Assembly (NCBI RefSeq): GCF_000715075.1
Contig: NC_134084.1
Location: 100,358,411-100,422,410, forward strand
Length of the DNA: 64,000 bases
Reading direction: 5' to 3'
From: Nicotiana tabacum
Lineage: Eukaryota; Streptophyta; Magnoliopsida; Solanales; Solanaceae
Position numbers and translations under genes: made by a program
Notes under the pieces: model-generated
Databases searched by the model: none
Told to the model about the DNA's origin: nothing
The model's input: the letters and a program-made list of their open reading frames with translations, nothing else
Shown here: piece by piece, positions 34,501-46,320 of the stretch
How the letters are laid out: the number at the start of each line of letters is the position of its first letter
Position numbering within the stretch: position 1 is the first letter of the stretch

Positions 34501-37444
34501 ACCTTGATTTCTAAAGGATTAAAGTTAATTAAATGATGGCTATAATTGTTGGCCTGGCTAATATGGCACATCTCAAACCAATTGAAAGAGTCTAATTAAT
34601 TAAAGTGAGCTTAAAGGAATTCTAATTATTTTTAGGCTAATGTTCAAACTAACTTAATAACTATTGGGTTTGTGTTAAATTGAAGCTAAGCGTTCAGCTG
34701 AAATGGCATTGGGCTAGCAGCTGGCCCAAATGAGCTGCAAGGCTATACATTCCTTATTTCATAATGGCCTTATGGCTTAAACAATTATCAAAACGGCTCA
34801 TTAACAGAATAATTCAGAACCAATATCAGCACAACCAAACAAATATTATATGACATCATTCAAAATCTCAAGTTCGTTCGCCTCTGTTTTCGTTGCTTTA
34901 GAAACATAAGCTTTTTGGTAACAATAATCAACTAGTATTCAAGCATGAAGAAATGGGTTGTTATATTTCCTTTTAATGGATTTTGTTGCCTAGACTCATG
35001 GAAAGAACATGGTATAGACATAATAAAAAACAATAGAGTGTACCCTTTGTCAATTAGCAGTAAACAATAAATCACAAATATATTTCAATCAGTCACCAAG
35101 GTGGAGCCATAATAGGAATCAAACTTCCAACTAATCTAGAAGGCCAACAAAACTTTATAACAATTGAGTTCTACCTTAAAATCACCAACAAACAGATACG
35201 CTAACCAATGGTTGAATACGTTCTAATGCCAACAATCACAAAATCATCCTTTAAGTAAGCTCACTCCTAAAATACTGGTGCAGCAGTTATAACCACAAAC
35301 TCTAGCTCAAATTATGTTTAGGTAAGGCACACTGACAACCTAGCAGCTCAAAGTTATAAACTAATAGCATGTCAACATGAGCCTAGCAGTTCAAATTTGT
35401 AAATTAAAAGCATGTCTATATGAACATAGCAGTTTAGTTAGCTCTTAATTACAATCCGTATGTCTCCATTGTTCACATAATACAAAACACATAGCCAATA
35501 TTGACTAGGTATAGCTAACTAACAATTCATCCAATTATAAACAACAGACAGCCTACTAATGAACACAAATCTGTGAATACTTCCATTTTTTGTGAACTTC
35601 AAGGGACTACATCAAAGGAGTTCGAAATATGCACCTGGTATTGACAACACAAGAAGAAGAAGAAGAGAGTCAGCAGCAGCAGTAGTAGCAAACAGAAGTG
35701 GCAACAACAGTGCAACAACAAATAACCGGCAACTATAAACTTCCCCAAGTATAGAGCAGAAGTAAAAGGAAGAAGGTTCTAGCTCTTTCAGATTCTAAAC
35801 CATGCAATAAAAAATAGCTATTCTTTTTCAACTTTTCAGCTTTCAGAATTCAATTCCCTTTTTTCAGTCCTAATCTTCCCCTCTTATACAGACCTGCCCT
35901 CCTTTCAAACTTACTACCCGATCCCCTTCTCCCACTAAAAATCTGAATTTTTCACTTAAAATCCCACTAAGAGAAACTTTTCCTTATTTTCAGCCCCCCA
36001 TTCCCTTTTGTTCCCCATTAGTGTATTATTTTAAAGATACTAATATTCCACTAACAAAACACTAACATTAAAATATTATCCTAACTGTTTCATTCGCAAA
36101 TTACCCCTGAAACCCCTTAATATTACTGCCCCTAATACAATTATTCAACTGTATTAAAACTTTTAATTCTGAAATCTGTTCAAGCTAACAAAGATTTAAA
36201 AACTAAATCTGACTAATAGCTATAACCAAACTTATTGACAGCTGAATAACTAAGGTCGAATCCCAATTGAAATAAAATGAACTGAATTTAAATCACCACA
36301 CACAACTCAACAGAATCATTTAAACTGAAATTGAACAATTGAATCAAAATGCACATGAATGCAGGTAACATGAATGCAGGTTCATTGTCAGCTTATTGAC
36401 AATGCCCTGAAGCTAGGTGTCCATAGATCAAACATACGCAACAACCATTTGACGAGCTTATTGGTTTACAAACAAGAACGAACTAATCAACGAAACTATT
36501 TATAACCTATGTTATTAATCGACAGAACATAAACTGATGGAGAAGAGAGAAAATAACGGAAAATAGATGAATTACAATGAACCTAATCTATGTAAACCAA
36601 GAGTTGATTGAACTACTCAAACAACATTGAAATATTTAATTTAACCAAAATCAGAGAAAAAAAAAAGAAACAGAATATACATACTGGATTAACTTAAACT
36701 AAAAACCTTAAAGAAACGACTAATCACACAGACAAACAAACATATAGAAAAAAGAAAAAGAAGTTAAGAAGAACCCACTGTTCTTTTCTCGGATTTCATC
36801 CATACGCCCTTTCGAACTTGATTTCCAGTTAGTATTATATGTATATTTCATCAGAAATAGACTTATAATACTAACCAGAAACCGTTCGATCCTGACAGCT
36901 TCGAAAAAATCTCGAACTGTCGAGCCCTAGATCCGCCATTCGATGAGTTTTTACTCGGATTTGAACCAATCTGGTTAGGGATTAGCAATGAGGAGGTAAA
37001 GGGGATTATTGGATGTGATTTTGGGGTTAAGTGGACAAGCTAGGGTTTGGGACGGGGTCTTTGATCGAAGATTCGAGAAGCTGGGATATGATTCGAGGAC
37101 AACGGAGTGGGGATTCAGGTTGAGGGTGGTTAGAAGTCTTAGGGGTGTTAATTTCATGGCCATCGGAGCCGGCGCCGCCACCGAAAGGCTGTGGTGAATG
37201 GTGGCGGCTACTAGGGTTCGTCCCTTTAAATCTAGATTCGAACCGTTCTAGGGATGTTCGAGGGAATCTAACTACGGATTATGAAATAGGGGATCAAGGG
37301 GGTTCTGGGGGGTGAGTTTGGTGGCGAACGGAGCCGGCGCCGTCGGGTTTATGGTGAAGGGGTGGGGTGGCGGCTATTAGGGTTCCTCGTCTCTGAAAGA
37401 GACGGGGTTTGGGAGAGAATGAGAGGGGGGCTTGGTTTCGGGCA

Positions 37445-37456
37445 AATATATATACT
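37445..37456 (-). promoter_or_regulatory. Candidate TATA box in LTR3
   Basis: Same as LTR1 2405-2416; it would drive copy B. Inferred only. Confidence 0.4.
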
Positions 37457-38260
37457 GAGGGTGAGGTTAAATCCAGACCGTTCGATCAAACGAGATCAAC
37501 GGCTTAGATTGTTTGATTGGTTTGAACGATGTCGTTTGTTAAGGTTAGAGGCTGGATCGGGTTCAGGGGGAAACAGTTCAGGGTAGGGTAATGGAAATGG
37601 GGCAAAGTTCTGGTCGTTGGATGTGGATGAATGGACGGTTGAGATCTATTGAAATCGAAACGACGTAGTTCTGTCCCTATACTACGTCATTTCGATGGTT
37701 TCAGAGGCTGGAAGTTTGGACCGGGTATGGGGCATGTTTTTGGGCTGGGTTAATTGATTTGGGCTTCGGGATTTAATTTAGATTTAGCCCAAATTTTATT
37801 TCCACTCTTTATTAACTCTTTTTTTCTTCTTCTTTTCCTCTTAAAAATTAAAACTCAAAATCTTAAATTAAATTATAAAACACCAAATTAACTTAAAAAT
37901 ACTAATTAAATCTAACTAATAATTATCACAAATAATTAAATGATAAATTAAAAGAAAATCACACAATTTAACTAAAATTACAAAAATATGTTATTATTAT
38001 TTTTTGAATTTTCATTTTTGTAAAACACCTAATTATTAATTAATTCCAAAAATATAAAAATCCAATCCTAAATGCAAATGCTATGTATTTTTTATTTTAT
38101 TTTATAATGCATTAATAAAATTAAACATGCACACAGATCTATGCAAATAAACAGGAAAATCGCACAACATTTCCTAAAAATAACACATAATTAAAGAAAA
38201 GACCTAATTTTGGGAATTATTTTGGGGTAATTCGTATGAGGCAAAAATCACGTGCTCACA

Positions 38261-39234
38261 GTGAGGTAACGAGTACGTACTTGAGCTAATTGTTGAAAAT
38301 CCAGTTTTTTCTTAAGTATTTCAATTGAGTTCTTTTTCCTGTTTTATTCTACTTGTGAATTCAGCCTGTTGCTAGTTTAGAAGAGCATGTTTAGTTGATT
38401 TAATTGCTTGTTTGCTTAAACTGCTTCAATTGCATTACGTGAAGCATGTTAGGCTAGAATTAACTGTTTACTTGGTACAAAATTTTGCATTTAATTGAGT
38501 ATTCTTGTGTTGCTTCTATGTGTTTTTAATTTGGGACTACGGGACGGCATCTCGGGAGATCCCCTGTACGTATTTATGATCTGGACTGAGGTGCGGGATA
38601 CCAAGAGATCCCTGGCACGTATATTGAGGATACCAAGAGATCCTCGAGATACCGAGAGATCCCTAGCACGTATATTGAGGATACCAAGAGATCCTCAGGA
38701 TACCAAGAGATCCCTAGCATATATTGAGGATACCGAGAGATCCTCGGGATACCAAGAGATCCCTGGCATATATAGCAGCTCCCTTAGCACTTACTGAGTA
38801 CCATTGTGGTGTACTCATGCCTCTTCTGCGCATGTTTTTCATGTGCAGATCCAGGTACTTCTACTCAGGCCTACCATCCTTGAGGAAGGCGACTGCTTAG
38901 AGACTTCGAGGTACATCTGCCGCGTTCGCAGACCGAGAAGTCCATTTCTATTCCTGCTTTTAGTATTTAACCCTTCTGTACTTTCTGTTTTTATTAGATA
39001 AATTCTGAAGTTAGAGTTATGTAGTATTTCCTTTTTCTTAGCTTGTGATTCGTAGGTTTCCGGGTCTTGGATTTGGATATTGGTTTTGAGATTTATATAT
39101 GGTGTATGTCGAGCGACACATTTAAACACTATTATTGCCTTATTTCTGTTTTTAAATTGTTTACTTCTACAAGTTTTGGTCATCTTCCGCAATTTAGGCT
39201 TACATAGTCGTAGAGACTAGGTGCCGTCACGATG
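38261..39234 (-). repeat. Gypsy LTR-like fragment
   Basis: In the minus direction the stretch starts near CGTGACGGCACC and continues with elements (GCAGATGTACCTC, GGATCTGCACATG, GTACTCAGTAAGTG) that also occur, in the same order though diverged, in the plus-strand sequence at 63362-64000. I take both to be LTRs of one gypsy family, probably Tekay-like. No coding sequence is seen. A short satellite-like patch is listed separately. Confidence 0.5.
38596..38775. repeat. Seven 16-bp GGATACC-AAGAGATCC units
   Basis: The unit GGATACCAAGAGATCC (with A/G variants) repeats about seven times, with TATATTGA-type spacers between some. GGAT and ATCC at the unit ends are complementary, so each unit could form a small hairpin. 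Confidence 0.75.
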
Positions 39235-40040
39235 GTTCACCTTGCAAATGCGAGGACCCCCTAACCATGCCCAGTCTTCCAAATGCGAATGATTCTTCGC
39301 AAATGCGAGATCTGCAACAGACACCAAAAACTAAATGCATCAACTAATTTTGTTTCTCACCAAAACTCCGTAGCGTATCTGAAACTCACCCGAGCCCTCG
39401 AGGCTCCAAACCAAACTTGCACACAAGTCCAACAACATCAAATGAACTTACTCTCGCGATCAAATCGCCAAAATAATATCTAGAACTATGAATCGGACAC
39501 CAAAATCAAATAAATTTTCAAGAAAACTTTAGAATTGCTATTTTAACAACCGGACGTCCGAATCACGTCAAATCAACTCCGTTTCTCACCAAATTTGACA
39601 AACAAATCATAAATATAGTAATGTACCTGTACCGAGTTCTGGAACTAAAATAGAACCCGATATCAATAAAGTCAAATATTGGTCAAACTTTTAGATTCAC
39701 TAAGCCTTTATATTTTCAAATTTCATCAAAATGTGATAACTCGAGCTAGGGACTTCCGAATTCGATTCCGGGCATACGCCCAAGTCTCAAATCACGATAC
39801 GGACCCGCTGGGACCGTCAAAATAGAAATTCGGATCGGTTTGCTCAAAACGTTGACCGAAGTCAACTTAAATGGACTTTAAAGGTAAAATTTCATATTTT
39901 ATCAATTTTAACCCATAAAATCTTTTCGGAAAAACACCCGGACTGGGCACACAAGTCGAGGAAGGCTAAAATGAGATATTTGAGGCTTCGAAACATAGAA
40001 TTAGATTCTAAAACTCTAGATGACCTATCAGGTCATCACA
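39235..40040 (-). repeat. Gypsy LTR 5' fragment with TGTGATGACC start
   Basis: Read on the minus strand from 40040, TGTGATGACC begins a typical LTR end with a terminal inverted repeat GATGACCT/AGGTCATC (40019-40037). It contains TTGACTTCGGTCAACGTTTT and GGGTCCGTATCGTGATTTGA, which I recognise from solanaceous gypsy LTRs (recall, not search). It runs without clear boundary into the fragment at 38261-39234. Confidence 0.5.
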
Positions 40041-40159
40041 CGTGCTAATGTTCCAACATGGATGATTGAATAAAGCAATATATGGAATTGCATCATCTAG
40101 ATAAGAAATACTCTTTATTAAAAGTAACTTGTGAATATTTCCTAAAAGGTGTTTGATTT

Positions 40160-40209
<50 letters not shown>

Positions 40210-41176
40210 TTCATATAGCTAAGGAAATTCCCTTTAAGTATACGTTCAGTTATGTATGTCTTGATTTTTCTGGATAGTTTGAATATGAAATATTGATAAA
40301 TACATTTAAATAGGAAACTAGACATTAACGAAGTAACTAGAACGAAAATGACTAACAAGACAACCAATCAATACAAATTTGGAAAGTCGCACTTCAGATT
40401 AGGTTAATGAAGAATATAGTGTGTGTGGTGACAAGTGTGCTCAATATTCCTAGGTTTTAGACTTAGGTAGCATGGTTAATTATTGTTAACTAGAGATGGT
40501 GATATTATTTATTTTCCACATAGTTCAATTATAACATAGGATGATGTGACTCATATTTCCTTTTAGATTATATTCTCTAAGGATTGCCTACAACGTGTAA
40601 TTTTGTATATCCAAGTGTAAGTTTTTACCAACGTAAGGCGCAGTGTGGTTCATTCCAATTTTTTCGTCAAGAAAATTATATTTTATGTATATGGTTTAAA
40701 TAATTTTTAATGTATATATAAAGTAAATATTGAATTTGACTTATTCATGTGTTTATTTTTCTATATTTTGAATGTGTAAAAATTCTTACTCCATTACTAG
40801 TCTACGATTACTTTGTTCATTGGTTCGCGCCATCGTGTCATTCTTCGCTTCTTTAAGTATAACGGTGATGATGCTAATGAAATAAGGGCTACAACTTCTT
40901 TACTTGCCCCATGGTGGCACGTCAATAAACACAATTAAAAGAGCAGTTATGCTAAGAAGGTTTTAGGGAAATTAAACAAAAAGGAAATCAATTCTTCAAT
41001 AGGATAAAACCTACTAACATATATAATATTTAGGACCGTTTTTTTTGAAAAATAAAAAAGATTGTCAATTTTTACCATTTTTGTATTCTTAAAATGACAA
41101 CAAGATATTTAAATATCAAATTAAAGCTCATTAAACTTAAACGAAACAACTGTTCACGAAATTTTTTAAAGATAAT
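40041..41176. other. Unassigned AT-rich DNA
   Basis: No ORF or RNA gene is supported. It contains an (AT)n microsatellite at 40162-40207, which explains the Tyr-Ile repeats in the minus ORF at 40008-40367. Confidence 0.6.
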
Positions 41177-41286
41177 ACTCCTTCGTTGAATTTATGTGAC
41201 GGTATTTAACTGGACATGAAGTTTTAAGAAAATAAATTTTTAGCACAAAAGAAAAGTACCTTAAAAAGTTGTCGTAAATAGGTTAT
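41177..41286. mobile_element. MITE fragment, left half
   Basis: ACTCCTTCGTTGAATTTATG followed by an ACTGGACATGAAGTTTTAAG run resembles a common dicot MITE (ACTCCCTCCG type), from memory. The copia element at 41287-46914 splits it; the other half is 46920-47010. Confidence 0.5.
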
Positions 41287-41891
41287 TGTTATAAAATAAA
41301 GACTATAAAGTAAAGACAAGTATAGAGAGAAACTGATCTGTTATTCAACTTCAAAATTCATATCTATAATGAACTGAAATCTCCTCTATTTATAGAAGAA
41401 AGGAAGCTGCTATGTAAGCTGCTACTGAAAGCTGCTGTGTAAGCTACTACTGCAAACTGCTACTGTATCATATATAGATAATCTTCTACCGAGGGTAATG
41501 TTTATCCATAACGGAATACCGAAAGGATAAGCTCATTGTACCAGGTATGGATAATCTTCTACCGAGGGTAATGTTTATCTATAACGGAGTACCGAAAGGA
41601 TAAGCTCATTGTACCAGGTATGGATAATCTTCTCCCGGTAGTAATATTTATCTACAACGGAGTACTGAAAGGATAAGCTTATTGTACTAGGTATGGATAA
41701 TCTTCCACTGGAGGTAATATTTATCCATAACGGAGTATCCAAAGGATAAGCTTCTTCAGGAGGCTTATTTCCAATTGAGTACTAATAGATAAACATGTTT
41801 ACGATGGAGTCCCACATGGGTAGACTTCTTCAAGAAGCTTATTTACAACGGAGTACCAAATAAACATCCATAATATAATATATTTATAATA
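41287..41891 (-). repeat. 3' LTR of minus copia
   Basis: 605 bp, with about four ~73-bp tandem units between about 41470 and 41765. The TATA box in sense is TATAAATA near 41386. Confidence 0.88.
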
Positions 41892-42089
41892 CTCCCCCTT
41901 GGATGTTTAAAAGATAATGTGCCTCATTAAAACCTTACTAGGAAAAATTCCATGGGAAAAAAATCCTAGTGAAGGAAAAAGGGTACACATTTTTAGTAAT
42001 ACACATTGCTAGGTGCCTCATTAAAAACTTTATAGCGAAAACCCTGTGGGAAAAAATCTTAGTAAGGAAAAAAGAGTGCATCACGTATT

Positions 42090-43340
42090 TTACTCCCCCT
42101 GATGAAAACCTTGTTTCAAATATGTGAGTTTCCGCATTCCAATCTTGTATACCATCTTCTCAAAAGTTGAAGTTGGCAAAGAATTAGTGAATAAATCTGC
42201 TAGATTATCACTTGAATGGATTTGTTGCACATCAATGTCATCATTTTTCTGAAGATCATGTGTATAGAATAATTTTGGTGAAATGCGCTTTGTTCTATCT
42301 CCTTTTATAAATTCTCCCTTCAATTGGGCTATGCATGTAACATTGTCTTCGTATAAAATTGTGGATCTTTTCTCACATTCCAAACCACATTTTTCTCGAA
42401 TAAAATGAATTATTGATCTCAACCATACACATTCCCTACTTGCTTCATGAATAACTATTATCTCGGCATGATTTGAAGAAGTAGCAACAATAGATTGCTT
42501 TGTGGAGCGCCATGATATGACAGTACCTCCATATGTAAAAATGTACCCAGTTTGAGATTGAGCTTTATAGGGATCAGATAAATAACCTGCATATGCATAA
42601 CCAACAAGATCTGCACTATCTTTGCTAGTATAAAATAAACCCATATCAAGAGTTCCCTTTAAATATCACAATATATGCTTAATCTCATTCCAATGTCTCT
42701 GTATAGGAGAACTATATCTTGCTAGTAAATTAACAGAAAATGTTATGTCAGGCCTTCTAGCATTAGCAAGATACATTAGTGCACCAATTGCATTGAGATA
42801 GAGTACTTCGGGACCAAGGAGTTCCTCATCCTCTTCTGGAGGTCAGACCAAATCCTTATTCACTTCAAGTGATCGTACAACCAGTGGTGTACTCAATGGG
42901 TGCGCTTTGTCCATGTAAAAACGTTTTAAGATCCTTTCTGTATAGGCAGATTGATGGATAAAGATCCCGTCTACTAAATATTCAATTTGCAGACCAAGAC
43001 AAAGTTTTGTCTTTCCTAGATCTTTCATCTCAAATTTTTTCTTAAGATATTCAATTGCTTTTTGGAGCTCTTATGAAGTTCCAACAAGATTTATGTTATC
43101 AACATAAACAACAAGTATAACCTTTTTTTTGAAGCCATTTTCTTTATAAAAATACATGGGCAAATAATATCATTTATGTAACTTTGTTTCAGCAAATATT
43201 CACTGAGGCGATAATACCACATACTCCCAGCTTGCTTTAAATCGTACAAAGATCTTTGTAATTTGATCGAGTACATTTTTTGAGACTTTAAATTATATGC
43301 TTCAGGCATTTTAAATCCTTCACGGATCTTCATAAAGACT
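42090..43340 (-). pseudogene. Minus copia RT C-terminus and RNase H
   Basis: Pieces 43091-43333 (RT: MYSIKLQRSLYDLKQAG), 42843-43028 (MKDLGKTKLCLGLQIEYL) and 42090-42644 (RNase H: SWRSTKQSIVATSSNHAEI, LYEDNVTCIAQLK, ending KQGFHQGE) are in sense order, broken by stops and indels. In copia RNase H the first acidic motif usually reads GYADADYAG; here it is GYAYAGYLSD, so the first Asp is replaced by Tyr. The YVDD box falls in the break near 43090 and is not readable. Homology with the plus elements continues weakly to about 43930, through the RT-integrase connection (acgcatgaagcgtgg-type sequence). Confidence 0.85.
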
Positions 43341-43545
43341 TAATCAAATGAGTCATATAGGTTATGACTTGCATTTAAATGGCATGACATCTCCAGGTGC
43401 CTGGACTACAAGTCCGATCCTCACAATCTTTTACAATATTGTGCACTATATTGTATCAAATATATTGTCAACGATCATTTTATATCGGTTCCTAAGTGAC
43501 ATAACTTATTGAGATCTCATCACTTTCTTTATTTTTAGGTAACTG

Positions 43546-45980
43546 AACTTCTTCTGGAGTTTCATGAAATGTTATGTCGTGGGCTCTTCTAGAGCTCATT
43601 TCCTCCTCATTATGATCATTTTGATCATTAGCTCCTATCATTTTTCAAGGATTGTTATCTTTGGATCTGATTAGTCTACCACGCTTCATGCGTATAGTAA
43701 ACTCTATCCTTTAGGGACTTTAATCTTAATAGGAGCATTTGCAGCTAAAATAAAATATTTAATTTTGGATCAACAAATGCTTCTGCCATTTGACTTGAAT
43801 TGTCTTCTAAGTGAGGATCATATTAATGATAATTCGATTCATATAACATATTTTTCAGCTGTTTATTCCATCCCCCAAATGTTAGAAAAGCTAACATATA
43901 TCCGCAATCTTCTTTGGGAAACATAGTTTTGTGTTGTGGTAGAGAAATTAATCATATACCACACATCAAAAGATAGTAAAAATATTTGGTTTCTGATCCT
44001 AAACCAATTGTGAGGGAGGACTTATCATATATTGTTGGTTTGTTGCATACAAGTGTGGCTATATGCAATTTAGAAAATCTTAGACCGCCACATGAAGCTT
44101 TGTTCTTATAAGCAATGATTTAGTCATTAATATGAGATATTCAATGCTAAACCAGCTTGGATATAAACCAGCATTATCAAGATGGACTGTCTTGATTTCA
44201 TAATCTGAAAATTATGCTCTTAATTAAGAAAAGCAATTTCAAATGCCAAACTGCAAGTTGACAATGAACACACATGTAACCATATTATATATGCATCTTT
44301 AGCGGTTCATATGATAGGTGAATGGGCCCATATTTACCTTTTATATATTCCAGAATTCAGGGGTCTTAGTCCCAACTTTAGCCGATATAACCAATTTATT
44401 ATGAGAACAAGCAGCACAAGAGAATTCTTGAAGAATCTTCTGGTTCTTCAGTATATGCTTATCAGAATTCTCAAATAGCTCATTTAAAAATAGCAAATGA
44501 AAACTTCAAGTTTATCATATCATGTGCTATCTCTTAGTAAACTTCTAGTTTACTATAGCATAAATTTTTTGCATTAGTAAACTTCTGGTTTACTATGATA
44601 CATGATGTAGTACAAATTGAAGAATATGGCAGGTAACTTCTCATATACATATTATTTTGCCCCCTATAATTTTGGAAACGTGATGATTTTCAATCTTTCA
44701 ATCATTTGTAGTCTCAATATGATAGCTAGTTGTATTAGTAAACTTCAGATTTACTACAACATATGTTTTGACCACAATCATATAATATGAACGACAAATT
44801 TGCATATAAGCTCTTCGGGAGCCTTCAATTTATTTTCCACAATCAAATATTATTCAGACACTACTTGTATCATGTGTCTTTTAGACAAGCAGTTAGCTCT
44901 TCAAGAGCTTTTGATAACTTTTGTACTTCCAAATAGTGCTCAGACACTTCTGGTGTCATGAGAGAAAATCATAATCAAATTAACAATAAAAAGAGAACTC
45001 TAAATTTAAATTTATAAATGTAAGAGATTAAAAATTTTAGTATTTTTACCACCAACTTTGTGACAAATATCTCCTTCAAGGAGAAACGCCATTAATATCT
45101 GAATATTTTATATCAAAGCGGTAACCACATAGTCATTACATCCTTCAGGGAAAGATACATGAGTTGTTATTTCCTTCGGGAAACTCGATAACTAACCATA
45201 ACATATTAATGTGATAGCATTCTACAAGAATGCTTTTTCCTTGGAATGATATTTAATAAAAAATTTCAAGATATTTTACTTACAACGGGTACGTGCAACA
45301 ATGATCTTTATGCCATAAAAACAAGATTTATATCCTTTGTTATTCTATCTTTCCAGGAGATGAGTTGTGGTATTTCTTCATTCACTTCAGCGAATGAAAA
45401 TGTGTTTCAAAAATAACTTTGAATAGCTTATTATTTTGTTTAAGCACAGAAAGACACAGTTTCATAATACTTTCCTGCTTCAGGAGAAAATTTAATTGTT
45501 TACTACTTTAGGAGCAAATTAAAATACGAAATATTGAGTATATATTCTCTCTATCACATTACCTCTTATGGAGGTGAATCGTAATATATTTACATCAATA
45601 GCGCGTTCATATTTACGAGTTTTATTAATATTGGCACATTCACTTCAGGAGATGGATTAATATTTATCAAAAGTTCTCATCCTTCAGGGAACAGAACATA
45701 ATTACCTGAACGCGCATTAATCACACAAAATTGTGTGATGTCTTAGAAGCTCTTTTACGATAATGCTACTTCATGAGCAAATCGAGGCATGTATGTACTA
45801 TAGAAAATATTTCTCTAGCTTATCTTCAATTGTAACCATAGAAAGCTTAAATTATCACTTCTGGTGGCCATAGACATATACCACTTCTGGTGGTTAACAA
45901 AAAAAATTAGTTACAATGAGATATACGAAATATAACCACTTCTGGTGATTGTATATTTCTTGCAAACTCTGCTGGAGTTT
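43546..45980 (-). repeat. Array of ~28 short hairpins with a shared pentaloop
   Basis: Between the RT remnant and the PBS, where gag and integrase should lie, the sequence has no coding similarity but carries many short inverted repeats. On the plus strand many have a 5-nt loop TTCNN (TTCTG, TTCAG, TTCAA, TTCTA, TTCGG), so in element sense NNGAA. Stems are 3-7 bp, mostly perfect, and differ between hairpins. Examples: 44536-44554, 44576-44594, 44895-44909, 44943-44957, 45070-45084, 45880-45894, 45964-45980 (loop TGCTG). Also 44176-44196 and 45216-45234 (7-bp stems), and 45720-45739 (9-bp stem). Details are in the findings. Function unknown. Confidence 0.75.
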
Positions 45981-46305
45981 AGGTAAATTTAACAATATTA
46001 CCCTCTTTGTAATTCTTTATTAAGATAATCAAGAAGAAAATAAGTACAAAAATACCCATTGTATAAATATACGTGACCCCCAACCGTTTGCCACATAAAC
46101 TACTAGGGTAGTCTCTCGATCATATATAGCTAAAGTAAAATCAATTTTTTTTCTTTCCAATTTCATGAGACCTCATTCAAATAAAATGGCATTTGCATCA
46201 TTAGTTGGCTAGGAAGACGTGATTAACATACATGATAAACATATATTTGGAGAAAGAAAGTTCGTACCTTGGATACTTTCAATAATTTGCTCGAGATGGC
46301 AGAGT

Positions 46306-46320
46306 CTCGTGTTGATAACG
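46306..46320 (-). other. PBS of minus copia
   Basis: In sense CGTTATCAACACGAG, directly after the LTR end TTATAACA. The plus copies have CGTTATCAGCACGAG. It does not start with TGG, so it is not complementary to a tRNA 3' CCA end; see findings. Confidence 0.75.

Larger units (their letters stand above)
1..38260 (-). mobile_element. Tandem Ogre/Tat (Ty3/gypsy) array, LTR-INT-LTR-INT-LTR
   Basis: Two internal regions in the same orientation lie between three LTRs. Every LTR starts TGTCACACC and ends GTGCTCACA on the plus strand, where visible. Element sense is minus. The lineage is inferred from domain order: an extra ORF1 upstream of gag, then gag, protease, RT, RNase H, a second archaeal-type RNase H and integrase. 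Very long LTRs (4.0 and 4.65 kb), the PBS sequence and a 3' minisatellite also fit Ogre/Tat. The right flank starts GTGAG at 38261; the left end is outside the window, so no target duplication can be checked. Sharing of the central LTR points to LTR-LTR recombination after insertion. Confidence 0.9.
33613..38260 (-). repeat. Ogre LTR3 (5' LTR of copy B, 4648 bp)
   Basis: Complete LTR from TGTCACACC to GTGCTCACA. It contains a segment of about 543 bp (33958-34500) that is absent from LTR2, a TATA-like stretch (37445-37456) and inverted repeats at 37385-37407 and 37654-37696. The segment holds two diverged copies of a ~210-bp unit (33985-34193 and 34291-34497). It cannot be tested in LTR1, where the relevant part is outside the window. 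Confidence 0.88.

Noticed and set aside
38839..39192. 117-codon minus ORF
   Set aside because: Lies in LTR-like debris, no domain, low-complexity composition.
40008..40367. 119-codon minus ORF with Ile-Tyr repeats
   Set aside because: Created by the (AT)n microsatellite.
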